64,000 nt of DNA from Capniomyces stellatus (GCA_001661515.1 LUVW01000009.1:20401-84400); one strand, 5' to 3'. Shown: positions 20,483 through 32,540, numbered from the stretch's first letter. Translations and numbers: made by a program. The notes: a model not told the origin generated them from the letters alone.

Positions 20483-23126
20483 CTAGAAAAGAAACCCCAA
20501 GTCGAATCCGGGAACAGTCATTGCCGATTCAAAATGTGGAGAAACTTTGACTTTGGTCATAATAACAAGGGGGCTTTTGATGGACTGGTCGTTTGCAGCA
20601 GCCGCAGCAGCAGCAGCAGAACTATTGATTCCAATCCCACCTAGTCCAGAATCGCCCAACCCGATTCCGATGCTGCTGTTGATGTTGGCGCCAGAAATGG
20701 TGTTCTGTCCAGCATTGGCCGGGTTTTGTCTGTTGATTTTTGAGCCAGCGATGTTGGAGCCGTGTGGTAGCATTGGGGGTTTCAGGCCCATAGGGAACCC
20801 AGAACTGCCCAAAAACGGGGTTGGCTTGGGGTTTTCCCCAGAACCAAGTTGGGTCGATGGGGCTGTGGCGGTTTGGGCTGAGCCTGCTGTGCTTGTTGGG
20901 GCAACAGGCAGCTTGGACAGCTCTTTGTTGAGTCTCTCTATTGTAAGGACAAACAATCAAAAGCAAAAAAAAAAAAAACAAACAAACAAACAAACACAAA
21001 AAGCATTAATATAGGAGCCAAGTAGGCGTTAAAAGTATAATATGACAGGTTGGAAGCGTATCGCAATCAAAAACAGTATCAATAAACTGGAAATATCACT
21101 TATTGTTCGTGGTCCTGCTCTTGCTGGGCATACTGCAGCTTTAAGTGGATTTCGGCTCTGCGGTGAGCTACATTCCCTATCTTCTTGCCTACATCCTGTA
21201 GCATCCTAACGCGGTCGTCGATATCCTTTACTGTCATCACATAGTTGTTTTTGTCCTCGATTTCCTTCAGCTTCATTTCAACATCCGCCTGCGTCAAATG
21301 CCTCATTCCTCTGTCAAAATTATTTACCAGAAACTCGCTGAACTCCAGGTACTCCTGGTTGGTAAACTCCCCGTTTGACAGGTTGTCTATCCCCACCTCG
21401 CAGCTTTCTCCCCGAACACTCACCTTCAACCTCACGTCTATCCAGTGTCTCTTTATCATGTACGAAGGCTCCGACTTTTCAAGCACCTGGGTAATCTCCC
21501 CAACCACATACTTGTTGGGCTCCGATGCTACCTCATCCCTCATCCTAACGTAGCACCCTATCACAGTCACATTAAACAATGGTGTGTACACCCATTTGTC
21601 TAGAAGGTCACGTGACAGCCTAATGGCATTCAAAGATCCCAGTGGCGCCACTGGCTCCATAACCACCTTTTCCTTTTTCGCTCGCTCTCGGCCCTGGGCT
21701 TTATTTCCTCTCGCCGCCCTCCTCTCATACCCTTCTGATGAACTGTTCTCCGAATACCCATGGCTACCCGAATCGCTATCATAGTCCTGCCTCTAATATC
21801 CGCAACAGCAAACACCTCAGTATCATTCAGTCAATTGTCTCTTTATAATGCTTTATCTTGGTTTATACACCTGCGTAATCTTATTTATTTATACATGTAT
21901 ATTTTTATGCGTTCTTGCGTAAATCACAAACCTTTCTGCTTTTCTTTTCTCTTCTTCGCCGAAGCTCTTCTAGTTGTGCCGACGAAGCTTTGACTCCCCG
22001 GCTTCGACCTTTTGAGCCACCATGCCCAAAATACTCTTCATCTCCATCCCTATCTCTGTCCCTGTCTCTATTCCGATCTCTGCCCTTACCCCTATCTCTA
22101 TCTCTGTCTCTGTCCCTATCCCTATCTCTATCTCGATGTCCTGAATCGCGACCCCCCTTTTCCCTATTAATGCTATTCTTCACTCCTTCTTGCAGCTTAC
22201 GCTTCAATTCCATTCGCTCCCAGTATATATCACGCTGCTCCTGTCTTTCTGCAAGAATCCGTTCTCTTTCCACTTCTGGCATCGCATTTAGCCTGTTTAT
22301 TTATTTATTATCTCTTTTTTACTTTACTGCTATTCAACCCCAGTTATTTGCACATCTCCTCCCATCCATTTTTTAGAATAAAAACCCATCTATATCATTT
22401 CTGCTACGCCTTTATACTGGATTGCGTTACAGTCATGATTTACAAATATACCCTGCGCTCTTTTATTATCTATATAACAAACCAATCCTCTTACCTTGCT
22501 CGATCCTTTTCATCACCCATCAAATCCGATTTCCATTCATCAATCAATTCCATTTGTATCTCTCCGCTATTATCATGCTTTTCGTTTTTCCCTTTGTCTT
22601 TTGGATGTTCGCCCTTCCAACTCGAACTCTTTCCTCGCGAGGCTCTGTTGCTTTCTTTCTCGTCTTCTTGTTCAAAAGCATCCAGCTCTTCATCTTCAGA
22701 GTAATCTTTTGTACTATTTCAAATAAACACAAAACCATTAATCCCCAAAAGCATAAAAAATAAAATACAAATAAACCCATTAATTTCGTTTCTACGCGTA
22801 TTGGTACCGAAAAAAAAGCGCTTGGCATGCTTCTATATGCCATTCACTATACTTTTCTTGTCGATTTTTATTAGTTTAAATCTAATTCCAAATTCAACTC
22901 GATTTTCAAGCATCCAGTTAAACCAATACTCCCCCATTCCCGTGTATACATATATTTACTCTCTATTCAAATATCGTAGATAAAAACAAATTAGGTATGC
23001 TATTTACTCTCGTCTTCGTTTGCGACCCTCGCTCTTGTCTCTATCTCTGCCCCTCCGTTCTCTTTTGTCTGTCTCCCGAACTTCAGTTCCAAACAAGGCA
23101 AGAATCTCTCCTTCCAAATCGTCCAT
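20483..23126 (-). CDS. RTF1: RTF1, Paf1-complex subunit with Plus3 domain, five-exon model
   Basis: Exons on the minus strand: 23008-23126, 22495-22713, 21932-22292, 21100-21792, and probably 20483-20937. The first four join in frame and would end at TAA 21100-21102 (463 aa). Rtf1 links the Paf1 complex to Spt5 and promotes H2B ubiquitination during elongation. Visible parts: an acidic N terminus (DYSEDEELDAFEQEDE); LNAMPEVERERILAERQEQR, a conserved block; an Arg-Asp dipeptide run; and the Plus3 domain from about residue 289 (LSRDLLDKWVYTPLFNVTVI through NGEFTNQEYLEFSEF). A coiled-coil follows. A further exon at 20483-20937 (RLNKELSKLP, then a Pro/Gly/Ala-rich tail) looks like the natural continuation, but the donor at the end of exon 4 reads CAATAAGTGAT, with no GT before the stop. 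Either the gene ends there or splicing uses another site (see findings). Confidence 0.88.
22045..22140 (-). repeat. Arg-Asp dipeptide microsatellite in RTF1
   Basis: An imperfect 6-bp CTATCT/GTCTCT-type repeat on the + strand, encoding RDRDRD on the minus strand. Slippage-prone; probably unstructured. Confidence 0.8.
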
Positions 23127-24035
23127 TCCTTTAATCTTTAGTCTTTAATCTTCTATACTTTGCTTGTTGCTTGCTGCTTGTAAAATGCAAGTACTGTCAA
23201 TATCAGTGAAAAGTATTTCCACGCACTGAAGATCAACACTATATTAACTTAAATTAACTCTGCCTCCAACATCATAAATAGTGACATTTTAATAACTAAA
23301 ATCCGTGTTTTCTAATCAAATTATGCCAATTCCACTTCAAGCAAGTTATTTTAATTAACAATAGGAAAGTGGGAAAAAAAAACACAGCGACTTTTATTGG
23401 CCAGCTAAATTAAATTTAACTATCTTGCCATGCTACTTTTCAGTGGGGTTTCTATTTGCTTCAAATCCCACTTTTAAATCAACAAAGAGTGAAATGGATA
23501 ATAAAAAGACAATTAAAAACAGATTATTGATTAATTCTTGAAAAACCCGCAAATAAAAAGCTGAGGAAATTAAACTCGCATTTCGCGTTTTGGAGATCAA
23601 AAGTAAATTCTTCCCTCCTCTAATCCCCTCCCCCCTCCCCGGGAAACTACAAGGAAATATTAAGCATGCAGTAGTACAAAAGCTCAGGAATTCATCCCAA
23701 ATAAGCTCAACTCAATGCCCAATTACTGATGTATACATAATAGATACTATATGTTGACTCACAATCACACTCTGAAATTAATGATACACTATACTCGCGT
23801 TTATACTCACATTGTTCGTACAACCGAATGAATCACTGAACAGAAAATAAGTGGGAAAAAAGCAATGTGCGAGTTTAAAGTTATTTGGGATAAATGTAAA
23901 TTAAAATAGAATGGAATTGGCTAGTTATAAAATTAGTAGCGGATTTCTGTGAGCTAACAAAGCAAGCAGGGTATCTCTCCTCTTGTCGTAATTAGCAGCG
24001 AGCCAAACTGAGTTATAGTGCCAGTACTCAATCAT
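23127..24035. other. RTF1 upstream region, no gene seen
   Basis: AT-rich sequence between the RTF1 start and the 3' end of the J-protein gene. A C-rich patch (about 23625-23640) is the only notable feature. Confidence 0.5.
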
Positions 24036-25091
24036 CTATCTCAGAGCCTGTTTAACCAACTCTTTCTGTTCAGAGGTCAGACTGTAAGGGAACTTTACTT
24101 TGTAGGTAATAACCAGATCACCCTTCTTTCCTGGGAATTTGGATATTGGCATTCCCTCATTCATAATTCGGCTTTCTTGGCCCGGGTTTATTACATTCGA
24201 CCGGGTTTCTACGTTGATGTTTCTGCCGTCCAGCGCTGTCACTGTCTTTCGGAACCCACATAGCGCCTCTTCCAGCGTAAGCTCCATGGTTATATGCAAA
24301 TCATCGCCAACGCGCTTCATGGTCGAGTTTGGCTTTTCCTCGATTACAAACACAATGTCCTGCGCCCCGTTTCCTAAATCATCGCCTTCTCCCGAAAAGC
24401 GGATTTTGGTCCCTGCCTTCCACCCAGGCTTAACCGTGACTTGAAGGATCTTCTCTGACATATTTATGTTGCCTGTGGCGTCCAAAACTTTCCGTGTCAC
24501 TTTAAGCTTTTTGGTGCACCCAGTGTATAACTCCTCTAAAGTACATTGCAGCTTTCTTGTTACGTCGACGCTGGCTTGTGGTTCTGCTCTGCGGTGCCTA
24601 TGCCCCCCATACCCGTCAAATCCATTGCTTGCTCCCGCGCCCTGTCCACCTCTGGCGTGGCGCATGTTGGCTCCGCCCATACCTGCTCCTCCTAGACCAG
24701 AGAAAAGCTGTGCAAAAATATCCTCTGGGTTTGAGGGTGTAAACCCTGAAAAGCCCCCAGGCCCCCCACCACTTGAGGAAAATGAGAACGAAGCTCCCGG
24801 TGGGAACCCTGATCCCCCAAAGCCTGAGTGCATCCCTGAACCGCCTTGCTGGCCCATTCCGTTCTTCAATGCCTCCTCGCCATACTGATCATAGATTGTT
24901 CGTTTTTGTTTATCAGACAGCACCTCAAAAGCCTCGGAAATATCTTTGAATTTTCTCTCTGCCTCCTCCTTATCATCTCCTTTATGTCTGTCCGGATGCC
25001 ATTTCAAGGCCATTTTTTTATATGCTTTCTTTAATTCATCCTCGCTGGCGCTTTTTGCTACCCCCAAAATAGAATAGTAGTCCTTGCCCAT
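24036..25091 (-). CDS. SIS1: Class B J-domain co-chaperone, Sis1/DNAJB type, 351 aa
   Basis: Single exon. It stimulates Hsp70 ATPase and delivers unfolded clients in the cytosol and nucleus. Order of parts: J domain (residues about 4-70) with the catalytic HPD at 32-34; Gly/Phe-rich linker (about 78-130; [17 protein letters not shown]); two beta-barrel client-binding domains ([20 protein letters not shown], then [19 protein letters not shown]); and a C-terminal dimerisation segment. There is no CxxCxGxG zinc finger, so it is class B, not Ydj1-like. It does not end in EEVD, unlike some cytosolic partners' targets, which is normal. Length matches yeast Sis1 (352). Confidence 0.95.
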   Translation of the reverse strand: MGKDYYSILGVAKSASEDELKKAYKKMALKWHPDRHKGDDKEEAERKFKDISEAFEVLSDKQKRTIYDQYGEEALKNGMGQQGGSGMHSGFGGSGFPPGASFSFSSSGGGPGGFSGFTPSNPEDIFAQLFSGLGGAGMGGANMRHARGGQGAGASNGFDGYGGHRHRRAEPQASVDVTRKLQCTLEELYTGCTKKLKVTRKVLDATGNINMSEKILQVTVKPGWKAGTKIRFSGEGDDLGNGAQDIVFVIEEKPNSTMKRVGDDLHITMELTLEEALCGFRKTVTALDGRNINVETRSNVINPGQESRIMNEGMPISKFPGKKGDLVITYKVKFPYSLTSEQKELVKQALR

Positions 25092-28000
25092 TTTGCTATA
25101 TTTTCTTTTCTTCGAGTTAATTTTTAAAAATAATAAACTGCTTGTTTTGCCTTCTTGGTGTTAATTAAAATAGTAGTAATAAAGTGCTGATGGTAATAAC
25201 AATCAACTAGACCAGTATTTAGCTACTTGAAGAATAGATGGTGTCAATAATAAGAATTCTACGATTTAGATTTAGATTTGTCCTTTTTTTGAAAACGAAT
25301 TTATCAGGTATATTATTTAACGCTTGACAATGTACGATTTGGGCTGAAATGGTTTTTTTAAAGTCAATTCATGCCGTACTTTCTATTTTAATTTTTGCTT
25401 CCCTTAAATTTTGATGCAAATAAAATCGAGTCTTAATCTCTGAAATTATATTGGCCTTGTTTTGTTGCAAGAAAATGATAGATGGGATAACTCTTGGTGT
25501 TATATTGGATCTTTAAAGAATAAAAATATGCGCCTATCCAGTTATATTGTCACGTTACGATTCTGTTTAAAGCTATGTTTTTCCCTCTTTTATTCCCCTT
25601 GAGCTCCAGTTGATTTATACACCATACACCAGTCTATACAGCATTTCTTGTTCCTAGCACTGCTAAACAGTACCAAACGTTTGTATATATATATTATTGA
25701 CCAACTGACCAACTGAGGAGAATTGATAAGCTACTCTACCTATGTCGGTAATAGCGCTATCTATGACTTTATGTGAGCAACACTGCTAACACAACAACTG
25801 AAATCTAAACATGTTTATTGCAGGTCATATCCATGCTCCAGTTGTGTTCTCGAACATTACGTCAAGTCCATCCCAGTATGAAATTTTTTTGTCTGTTAGC
25901 CAATGGCTTTTTTTACGACCGATATGCATATATCATTGATACACGCTCCTATATTGCTCTCTTTTTATGAGCAGTGTAAATAGCTGTGTCTTATTGATCG
26001 AACACAAGGGACTTGGTGTGTTCCTGCATACAGATTTTGTTCAATTTCTACGCAAGTTCCCACCCTCATCAATTTTAAGCTTGTACTTTCTTTTAATTAA
26101 GCTCGCTTCAAAATGCATTTTGTTTTTTGTTTTTATTTTCTATGGTCAAGATTCTATCTGGCTCTCTCTTTTTGGACTTTTGAGTTATCGATCCAACCAT
26201 TGGCTAAAAAGGTTAAAAAATATAAACAAAATTAATAGATTTTTGGTGGAACATTCTAGAACTCTATAGAATTAGCCCGATAATTCACCACAACTGGACA
26301 ATTCTCAGAAATGTGCTTGATTCTCTGTGGGGTTTCTTTTTTCACTGGAGCTGAAAAGTGTTGGCCTTGTTGATTTTAGCAATACAGAATTGTCTGTCCG
26401 AATTAAAACCCACCACCTTACTGTACAATAAAGGTAACTTGACTACTTTTAGGCCTTGGTCTATTCTAGTTTGGCCTCCGATTGTTGTCGAATTTAACTA
26501 TAATTTGGCTTTATCGGAACTTATATCCATCACTTGGGAAGAACCAATGCTGTTCTATTTGTGGTTTCGGGTTAAATGTGCGACAAACCCTAACATTGCT
26601 TGTAGATTCGTGTCACACACGCTGGATACTTGTTTGCTGAATGGGCGTGTGTTGGATGCGTGCGTGTTGAATGTATATATGTTGGGTGTGCTTACGTGGC
26701 TAGACTCTGCTTTTGATAGTAAATATTATACCTCTACCTCTACCTATTAGCACGACATGTCCCAAATAAGCAGAAACATCTTCACCGCACTATGTGTTGG
26801 TTTTTCTTTTTGTCATTGGAACAAGCTAAATAATGTTCGATTTTTCATGTTTTAACCTTTTATTATTATTGAATTTCAAGTTTTAGTTGTACTAGTTGTT
26901 CAAACACGTTTCTTCATTCTTTTTCTTCGTCCCTTCTTTTGGCTTTTATTATTAGGTTGGTATGACTACTAAAACATGTCAGCGTGGAAAATCTAATTTA
27001 AAGCCTCAAACCTTAATCACTTGAGAACAAACTCGTTTGCCTAAATCAACCTTCTTCTTATAGCCCAAAGTATACCAATGTCTCGAATAATTAGCTAGTT
27101 CCTGAAAACAACTACATTTGGATGGTATTTTCCTTTGAATCAGCTACCATTAAGCAACAGTGTTCATTTCATTGAGCGGCTTTTAAATTTCTGTGGATAG
27201 AGTGCCACTAAATGCGCGTGAGATATAACAATAAGAGAATCACCTTTCTTGCTATTCAAGCCTACACACAATCAATAGGCCACGGAGTTATTGGTCATAG
27301 ATAATTAATAGCATTCAAAGTAACAAAGCATGCCCGGTCAACTTGATTGAGCATATTGATATATCAAAACGGCTATATAGAAAAAAGTTTGTATAATTTA
27401 TCTTTTTACTCCTGTAAAAATACAATTAAAAAAACAAGAAAGAAACACGCCACGCCGCGCCATTTTTCAACCCAAAAAAAACAATACTTTTCAACCTCAG
27501 CCAAGATATATTGTTAATCTAAAGTATATTGGTGAATTCGGACTACAAAAACTTTCAAGAGAAACAAACAACAACCAGAATGAGTCTAGCTTTTAACAAA
27601 TTGAGCAAGCGGCTCAACGTCAAGAGATTATCACAACAATGGAAGCATTATTAAAATTTGTCATTTTGTTTCAACTTGCATGTACTATTTAAACTCAGAT
27701 TAATGAAAAAAAAAACAATAGTCAATAAAACTCGTCCAAGTGCATTGTGTACAACAATTGCCGATTCGGTATTTTGATCAAAGCTGTTACATTTAAAATT
27801 CCACACTAATATTGCAAACTCTTATTTAGAGAAATAGTCAAGTTGAAAACGACTTTGAAATAAAAGGCTAGCCAAAATAGTATGAGACCAAGCTTTAGAG
27901 CGATGGAAAAAAAAAGCAGAAATGGCCCAACGTGCTATTTTTTCTTTACGCTTTGGTTGATATTAAAAAGTAAAAGAGTAATGATACACTATAGTCGCAA

Positions 28001-28250
28001 AGAACTAATAAAGTATATTTTTTATTTCAAAGCAGTAGTAGTACGTAGATAACTACACTTTTATCAAAAAGCCTACCTGCCCATTTTACCCCTCTCCCCA
28101 ATCATATAAATACGTGCAGAACAGAACAGTTTTTTCAAAGGTCATTACACAAATAAAATTTAAATTGATAATCAGCACTATTGCCTTCTTTAGTTGTAAA
28201 TTTACATTCGGTTAAAATAAAGTTTAAATAGTTTAGCAGCAAAGTTAATA
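25092..28250. other. 3.2 kb intergenic, no gene I can support
   Basis: AT-rich. Frames of 100 codons (25967-26269) and 130 codons (26358-26750) have no recognisable motif and atypical composition for this genome's genes. A 24-codon frame starts at 27580. TATAAATA at 28105-28112 is a good TATA box for the downstream secreted-protein gene, about 140 bp before its ATG. Confidence 0.5.
28105..28112 (+). promoter_or_regulatory. TATA box of the CAP-protein gene
   Basis: TATAAATA lies about 140 bp upstream of the ATG at 28251, after a C-rich stretch. Position is plausible for a highly expressed secreted-protein gene. Confidence 0.5.
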
Positions 28251-29207
28251 ATGAAAAAAGGAAGCAAGATATTCACAGCCTGTATAATGGCCCTTGTGCT
28301 TGCCATGTCAAGTGTCAATTCTCAAATCGCTGATGGCGAAAATGCAGGGCCAAGTGATCTTTATACTAATGAGGACTCGACGAGTGCCAATGTGGAGTTA
28401 GTAGAGGATGTAGGTGGTGGTTTGTTAATAGACCCAACTCTCATCATGGCTACACCCAGCGAATCATTACTTACCGCAATATTGATGACCCAAACAGCAG
28501 TGCTGCCCATCCCCACTATCGAAGATGGTGTACAGGTATTTGGCGTTATTGTAACAACAAGACCAAAAAAAACCATTACTAAAACGGTAACAGTGACAAC
28601 CAATAGAAATAGCGCTTCTGCCGTGACTACACAGTCATCTTCAACAACCAGACCATCATCATCTTCAACAACCAGACCATCATCATCTTCAACAACCAGA
28701 CCATCATCATCTTCAACAACCAGACCATCATCATCTTCAACAACCAGACCAGCGTCATCATCGTCATCATCAAAATCAAGTAGTGTATCAACAACACCAA
28801 GGCCGTCAACTTCTACTACCACAAGCAGCGCCACGTCGTCAGCCCCTACACCTAGTGACAGGATGTTGAATGGAGTTAATAATCTCAGAATTGCCCAGGG
28901 ACTCATGCCATTGGTACTTGACAGTCGCAATATGGATGCAGCATTGGTTCAGTCAACTTACCAACAGTCGATTAATACAATGACCCATTCAAACGCTAAT
29001 TTTGCTGGGCTATTGGAAAGACTTGCATACAGCAACGTTGTCTGCTTTAGATGCGGAGAAAATGTGGCTTATGGGTACACAGATGTAGACTCTGTACTTC
29101 AAGGTTGGAAAGCGTCTCCAGGACATTTAGCTAATATGTTGGGTAACTTTACCAAACTAGGCTACGCAAGAGTCGGCGATTACTGGACCCAGATATTTAG
29201 TCTGTAA
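28251..29207 (+). CDS. Secreted CAP/SCP-domain protein with Ser/Thr-rich stalk, 318 aa
   Basis: Single exon. Signal peptide residues 1-24 (TACIMALVLAMSSVNS). An acidic segment is followed by a Ser/Thr/Pro stalk (about 105-200) with five near-identical 8-residue repeats (SSSSTTRP), likely O-mannosylated. The CAP domain covers about 203-316. It contains LNGVNNLRIAQGLMPLVLD, MTHS (H246), CGENVAYGY (E270), SPGHLANML (H292) and YWTQIFS. Cysteines 265 and 268 flank RCGEN. CAP proteins (Pry1-like in yeast) are secreted, and several bind sterols or fatty acids; the ligand here is unknown. The domain sits at the extreme C terminus with no GPI signal. The gene converges on the neurochondrin-like gene. 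Confidence 0.92.
   Translation: MKKGSKIFTACIMALVLAMSSVNSQIADGENAGPSDLYTNEDSTSANVELVEDVGGGLLIDPTLIMATPSESLLTAILMTQTAVLPIPTIEDGVQVFGVIVTTRPKKTITKTVTVTTNRNSASAVTTQSSSTTRPSSSSTTRPSSSSTTRPSSSSTTRPSSSSTTRPASSSSSSKSSSVSTTPRPSTSTTTSSATSSAPTPSDRMLNGVNNLRIAQGLMPLVLDSRNMDAALVQSTYQQSINTMTHSNANFAGLLERLAYSNVVCFRCGENVAYGYTDVDSVLQGWKASPGHLANMLGNFTKLGYARVGDYWTQIFSL
28635..28754 (+). repeat. 24-bp in-frame tandem repeat, five copies
   Basis: Unit TCATCTTCAACAACCAGACC plus ATCA, at 28635, 28659, 28683, 28707 and 28731. The last copy is slightly changed. It encodes the stalk repeat SSSTTRPS. Confidence 0.9.
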
Positions 29208-29469
29208 ACACTATCTCTGTAAACAATTGCAAAGCAAGCTTGTTGTGAGTGTTAACTGAAGTAATTTGACACCAACCAACAGATATCCACAGTAACTTCA
29301 ATAACAGAAAATCCAAGCATGTAGCCATTTATATGGCTGAATTTATTTTCGCGCATTTTAAACTCCATCTTATCTTTTACTTTTATACTGTATAATTTTC
29401 GACTTGTTTCAATAGAAATATTGAAAATAAAAACCAAGCAAAAAAAAAAAAATCAACAAGTGCGTAATG

Positions 29470-31487
29470 TTATCCATCTAAAATTCTTGACACCTGATCT
29501 TCCAGATCTATCAGACCTTTAAATTGCAATGCCAGCGGACTGAGGGCCAAACTTAGGCTTGTGTTGACATCAGGTATAGCACTATCACAAAGCGAACCTA
29601 CCGCCTGGTGGATGTATCCAAGAAGTCGCTTTTCAATGCTATCTGGCGCCTCGAGCGCGCTGTTGTATATTTGAGTAAATAACGGCAATAGCCTTGAAAA
29701 GTGGGAATTATAGCTCAAAGTACTGGAAACTATAAAAGTCATGAGTCGACAAAGCAGCTGGATAACTTCAGCCATTGCTACGTTTTTCTTTAATTCTTCA
29801 ACCACTTCGCTACCAAAGATACTGAAAAAAACCGAAACCAACTCCACCAAATCCTCTATTAGTGGTCCTGACTGTTCAAGTATGGAGCTCACTATTTCTT
29901 GAAGCCTTTCAAACCCTAACCCACCATCTCCGTCAGCACCGCGATCGCAAGAATCGATTTCTTCGTCTCCAAATAGCAAGCCCAGCTCTTGAGCATTCCT
30001 CAATGACGCGTTTAAAAACTCTGCTGAAGTGGCTAGCGCGTATTTATCGTCAATTACATCTGGGCTGTCTAACATGTCTTTGGTATATTTGGCTATCAGC
30101 GAGTCAGTCCTAACATCCACTTCAACAACAGCTAGTTTCAGGCATACTTCAAAATATATAAAATCGTTTTTCCTTGATTGATTTAAACTGAATATATACT
30201 CGGGCCAGCAATTAATCAAAGACGTTGCCAGCTTTAAGCAGAACAACATGCATCCTGGTCCATCTAATTGGTTGATATAAATTACACACCATTGGTTACG
30301 AATTGACCCGAAAAGCATGAAAAAAAAATATACATATACATATATCAACGCATTTCTTGATGAAGATGTTTAATCACCTGCTTTCTGCTGAATCATTGGC
30401 ATACACAATTGCGCCAACTTGTTGATGGATTTCTCGACTGCAGCTTTGTTGTTTTCGATCATGGCTCTAGAACCCCAAGTAGGCCAGCCCCCAATAATAT
30501 TTGAAAGAAGCTCCACCAAATATAACTGTGTTCCTTTACTAGCAAAGCACAAAAATTCGCTTGTTTGGAGCAATAATTCCGAGTGGAACGCTGCAGCAGC
30601 AACGTTTCTATCTCTAAAACCTTGACCTTTTTGGACATTTAGTTGCTCTTTATGAGTCGCCGCATCTTTCCCTGATCCTTTAGAAAACTGCCACCCGTGG
30701 TTTAGTAAGCCACACAAGGAATTGAGAAATTGAATTTTCAATTCGTCTATAGTCAATCAAGGTTATGTGTAGATTATAGCTTGCTTTTACGGAAAGATAA
30801 GCGTGGCCGCAGTATTTATTACGAGCTATGCTGACAGCGGGTATAAATAGATTAATAAATAAATGAGTAAATAAAATAGTACTGTACCATTTTGAATATT
30901 GCCAACTGTCCTAAATGCATCCTGAATCCAAGTTCGATCCTCAATATCTAATACATGAAGATCTTTGACCATCAAAAGAGCACATATATTCTGAACAATA
31001 AGACTCGTAAATTCGTACGATCTACAGGCGTTTAAATCAAACAGTGAGTATTAATTATTACTTTCAAAATAAATGGATTTTAAAACTATAAAGTATATAA
31101 ATTCTTTGGAAAAGATTCTACTCACCCCAGTGCACCTGCTCTGCATAGTGCCGGAATTAGACTTGCTAGCTTTTTTTCAGAGCTAAAATCGCCTCTGCAA
31201 GCAAAGGTCGCGATTATGTAAGCCGAAAGTTGGATATATTGGCTTGAGCGATCTTCGTCCCTAGTTTTATTCTCAGTTATTTCCTTTATCCCCGAGTTAA
31301 GCAATCTTTTAACAAATCGCCATTCCAGTCTATTGAACACGTATTTGTATGAACCAATATCCTCTGTTTCGTTTCCTAGTACATACGGAAGCACCATCAA
31401 TCCAGATATTTTTTCATCGTCTGTAGTTTTACGTCCCAACAACTTTACACACTTTACAAGCTCTATGCTTGGCACAAACTCATCCAT
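29470..31487 (-). CDS. Neurochondrin-like protein, four exons, 552 aa
   Basis: Exons on the minus strand: 31126-31487, 30888-31021, 30378-30746, 29470-30263; donors GTGAGT, GTACAG, GTGATT; joined frame open (1659 nt). It is mostly helical and resembles neurochondrin/ARM-type scaffold proteins. The N-terminal part VKCVKLLGRKTTDDEKISGL, then LMVLPYVL and FVKRLLNSG, follows the neurochondrin pattern of a threshold helix and repeated leucine-rich helices. Later segments such as TQLYLVELLSNIIGGWPTWG and VIQLLCRLMTFIVSSTLSYN fit an all-alpha fold. There are no transmembrane segments. The molecular role in fungi is not known to me. The exon model is well supported; the family name is moderately supported. 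Confidence 0.7.
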
Positions 31488-32370
31488 TACAGCCTCTCGA
31501 ACTATGTTCAGTTTTAAATAAAAAGTATAGTGAAATTAAGGTTGCTATTTGCACAAATTGAAGATATAATTAGTATGAAGGCAATAGCAAGGTGAATACA
31601 AAAAGTATTATTATTATCTGTTTATAATTCCATTATTATTATTTTCGTTATTGAAATCGAAAAAAAGACAGTCAGCAAATCAATTAAATAAAAAAAAGTT
31701 CAAAAAAAACTTTAAACAAGTACAATTCGCGATACCAAATTAAAAATAAAAAAAAGCCAACAAAGGTAGCCGATTCGGGTTTTGTGTCAACTAAAAAAGG
31801 TACGACAGCACGGTCTTGAATTGCAAAATGCCTGATAAAGTAGCTACGTCTACGTTCTGGTTTTTAAAATGATTATAGATTTTTAAGCACTTGGGCCAAA
31901 GGAATGTTATTCTAAATTCACAGTGCTGGACAAAGCCGCAAAAAACTTGAATACTTAATGTCGCGTTTTTATTACATATATAAATCTGCAACAGCCTATT
32001 TATTATTTTTAGTGAATTTTGTTGAGCAACAAATATCTAAACTATAATAGAAACAACTATAATGTGCTTAAATGAGGAAATGAGGAAAATATTGAATGTT
32101 AATATTAACATAGCTACCTCCATACCTTAGCATAACCCTCGTTTCCTTCCTCATACGCATAGACCGTTTCACGCCAATCTTGCTGCAAACTTTAAAACGC
32201 ATAATAACTTAATATATATAAATAAATAAACTCACTACGTGTTTACTATGAATCGATTAAAGATCACAAGGGGCGAAATCCTCACAACTCATAAGCTCAC
32301 TCAGCAAGTGTTTCTATTATGTGGTTTTTGATACAAAATACTACACTAAATAAACTTAAAAAAAATAATT
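31488..32370. other. Intergenic with a possible small spliced gene on the minus strand
   Basis: A two-exon frame on the minus strand can be built: ATG at about 32206 (MRFKVCSKIGVKRSMRMRKE), donor GTATGG, then acceptor AAATAG and a frame that ends at 31791. It would encode about 93 residues, Arg/Lys-rich then Cys/Phe-rich. I recognise no family, so it stays a candidate. Confidence 0.25.
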
Positions 32371-32443
32371 GGGGACTTAGCTCAGCTGGGAGAGCGTGCG
32401 ACTGAAGTTCGTACGGTCCCGAGTTCAATCCTCGGAGTCCCCA
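32371..32443 (+). tRNA. tRNA-Phe (anticodon GAA)
   Basis: Acceptor GGGGACT/AGTCCCC, discriminator A. Anticodon stem TGCGA/TCGTA with one G-T pair, loop CTGAAGT (GAA). No intron, unlike the yeast gene. Only 6 nt (TAGTTT) separate it from tRNA-Leu. Confidence 0.96.
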
Positions 32444-32449
32444 TAGTTT

Positions 32450-32531
32450 GGTATCATGGCCGAGCGGTCTAAGGCGCCGCACTCAAGTTGCGGTCTCGAA
32501 AGAGGCGTGGGTTCGAATCCCACTGATACCA
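32450..32531 (+). tRNA. tRNA-Leu (anticodon CAA)
   Basis: Acceptor GGTATCA/TGATACC, discriminator A. Anticodon stem CCGCA/TGCGG, loop CTCAAGT (CAA). Class II variable arm. No intron, although many fungal tRNA-Leu(CAA) genes have one. T9 follows directly at 32532-32540. Confidence 0.96.
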
Positions 32532-32540
32532 TTTTTTTTT
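32532..32540 (+). terminator. Pol III terminator after the Phe-Leu pair
   Basis: Nine T residues directly follow tRNA-Leu. The spacer between the two tRNAs has only TTT. Confidence 0.8.

Noticed and set aside
26358..26750. 130-codon plus-strand frame
   Set aside because: No family features. Composition resembles random AT-rich sequence and no splice partners are visible.
28635..28754. Regular repeats resembling a CRISPR array
   Set aside because: The 24-bp units are contiguous without spacers and lie in frame inside a secreted-protein gene of a eukaryote.
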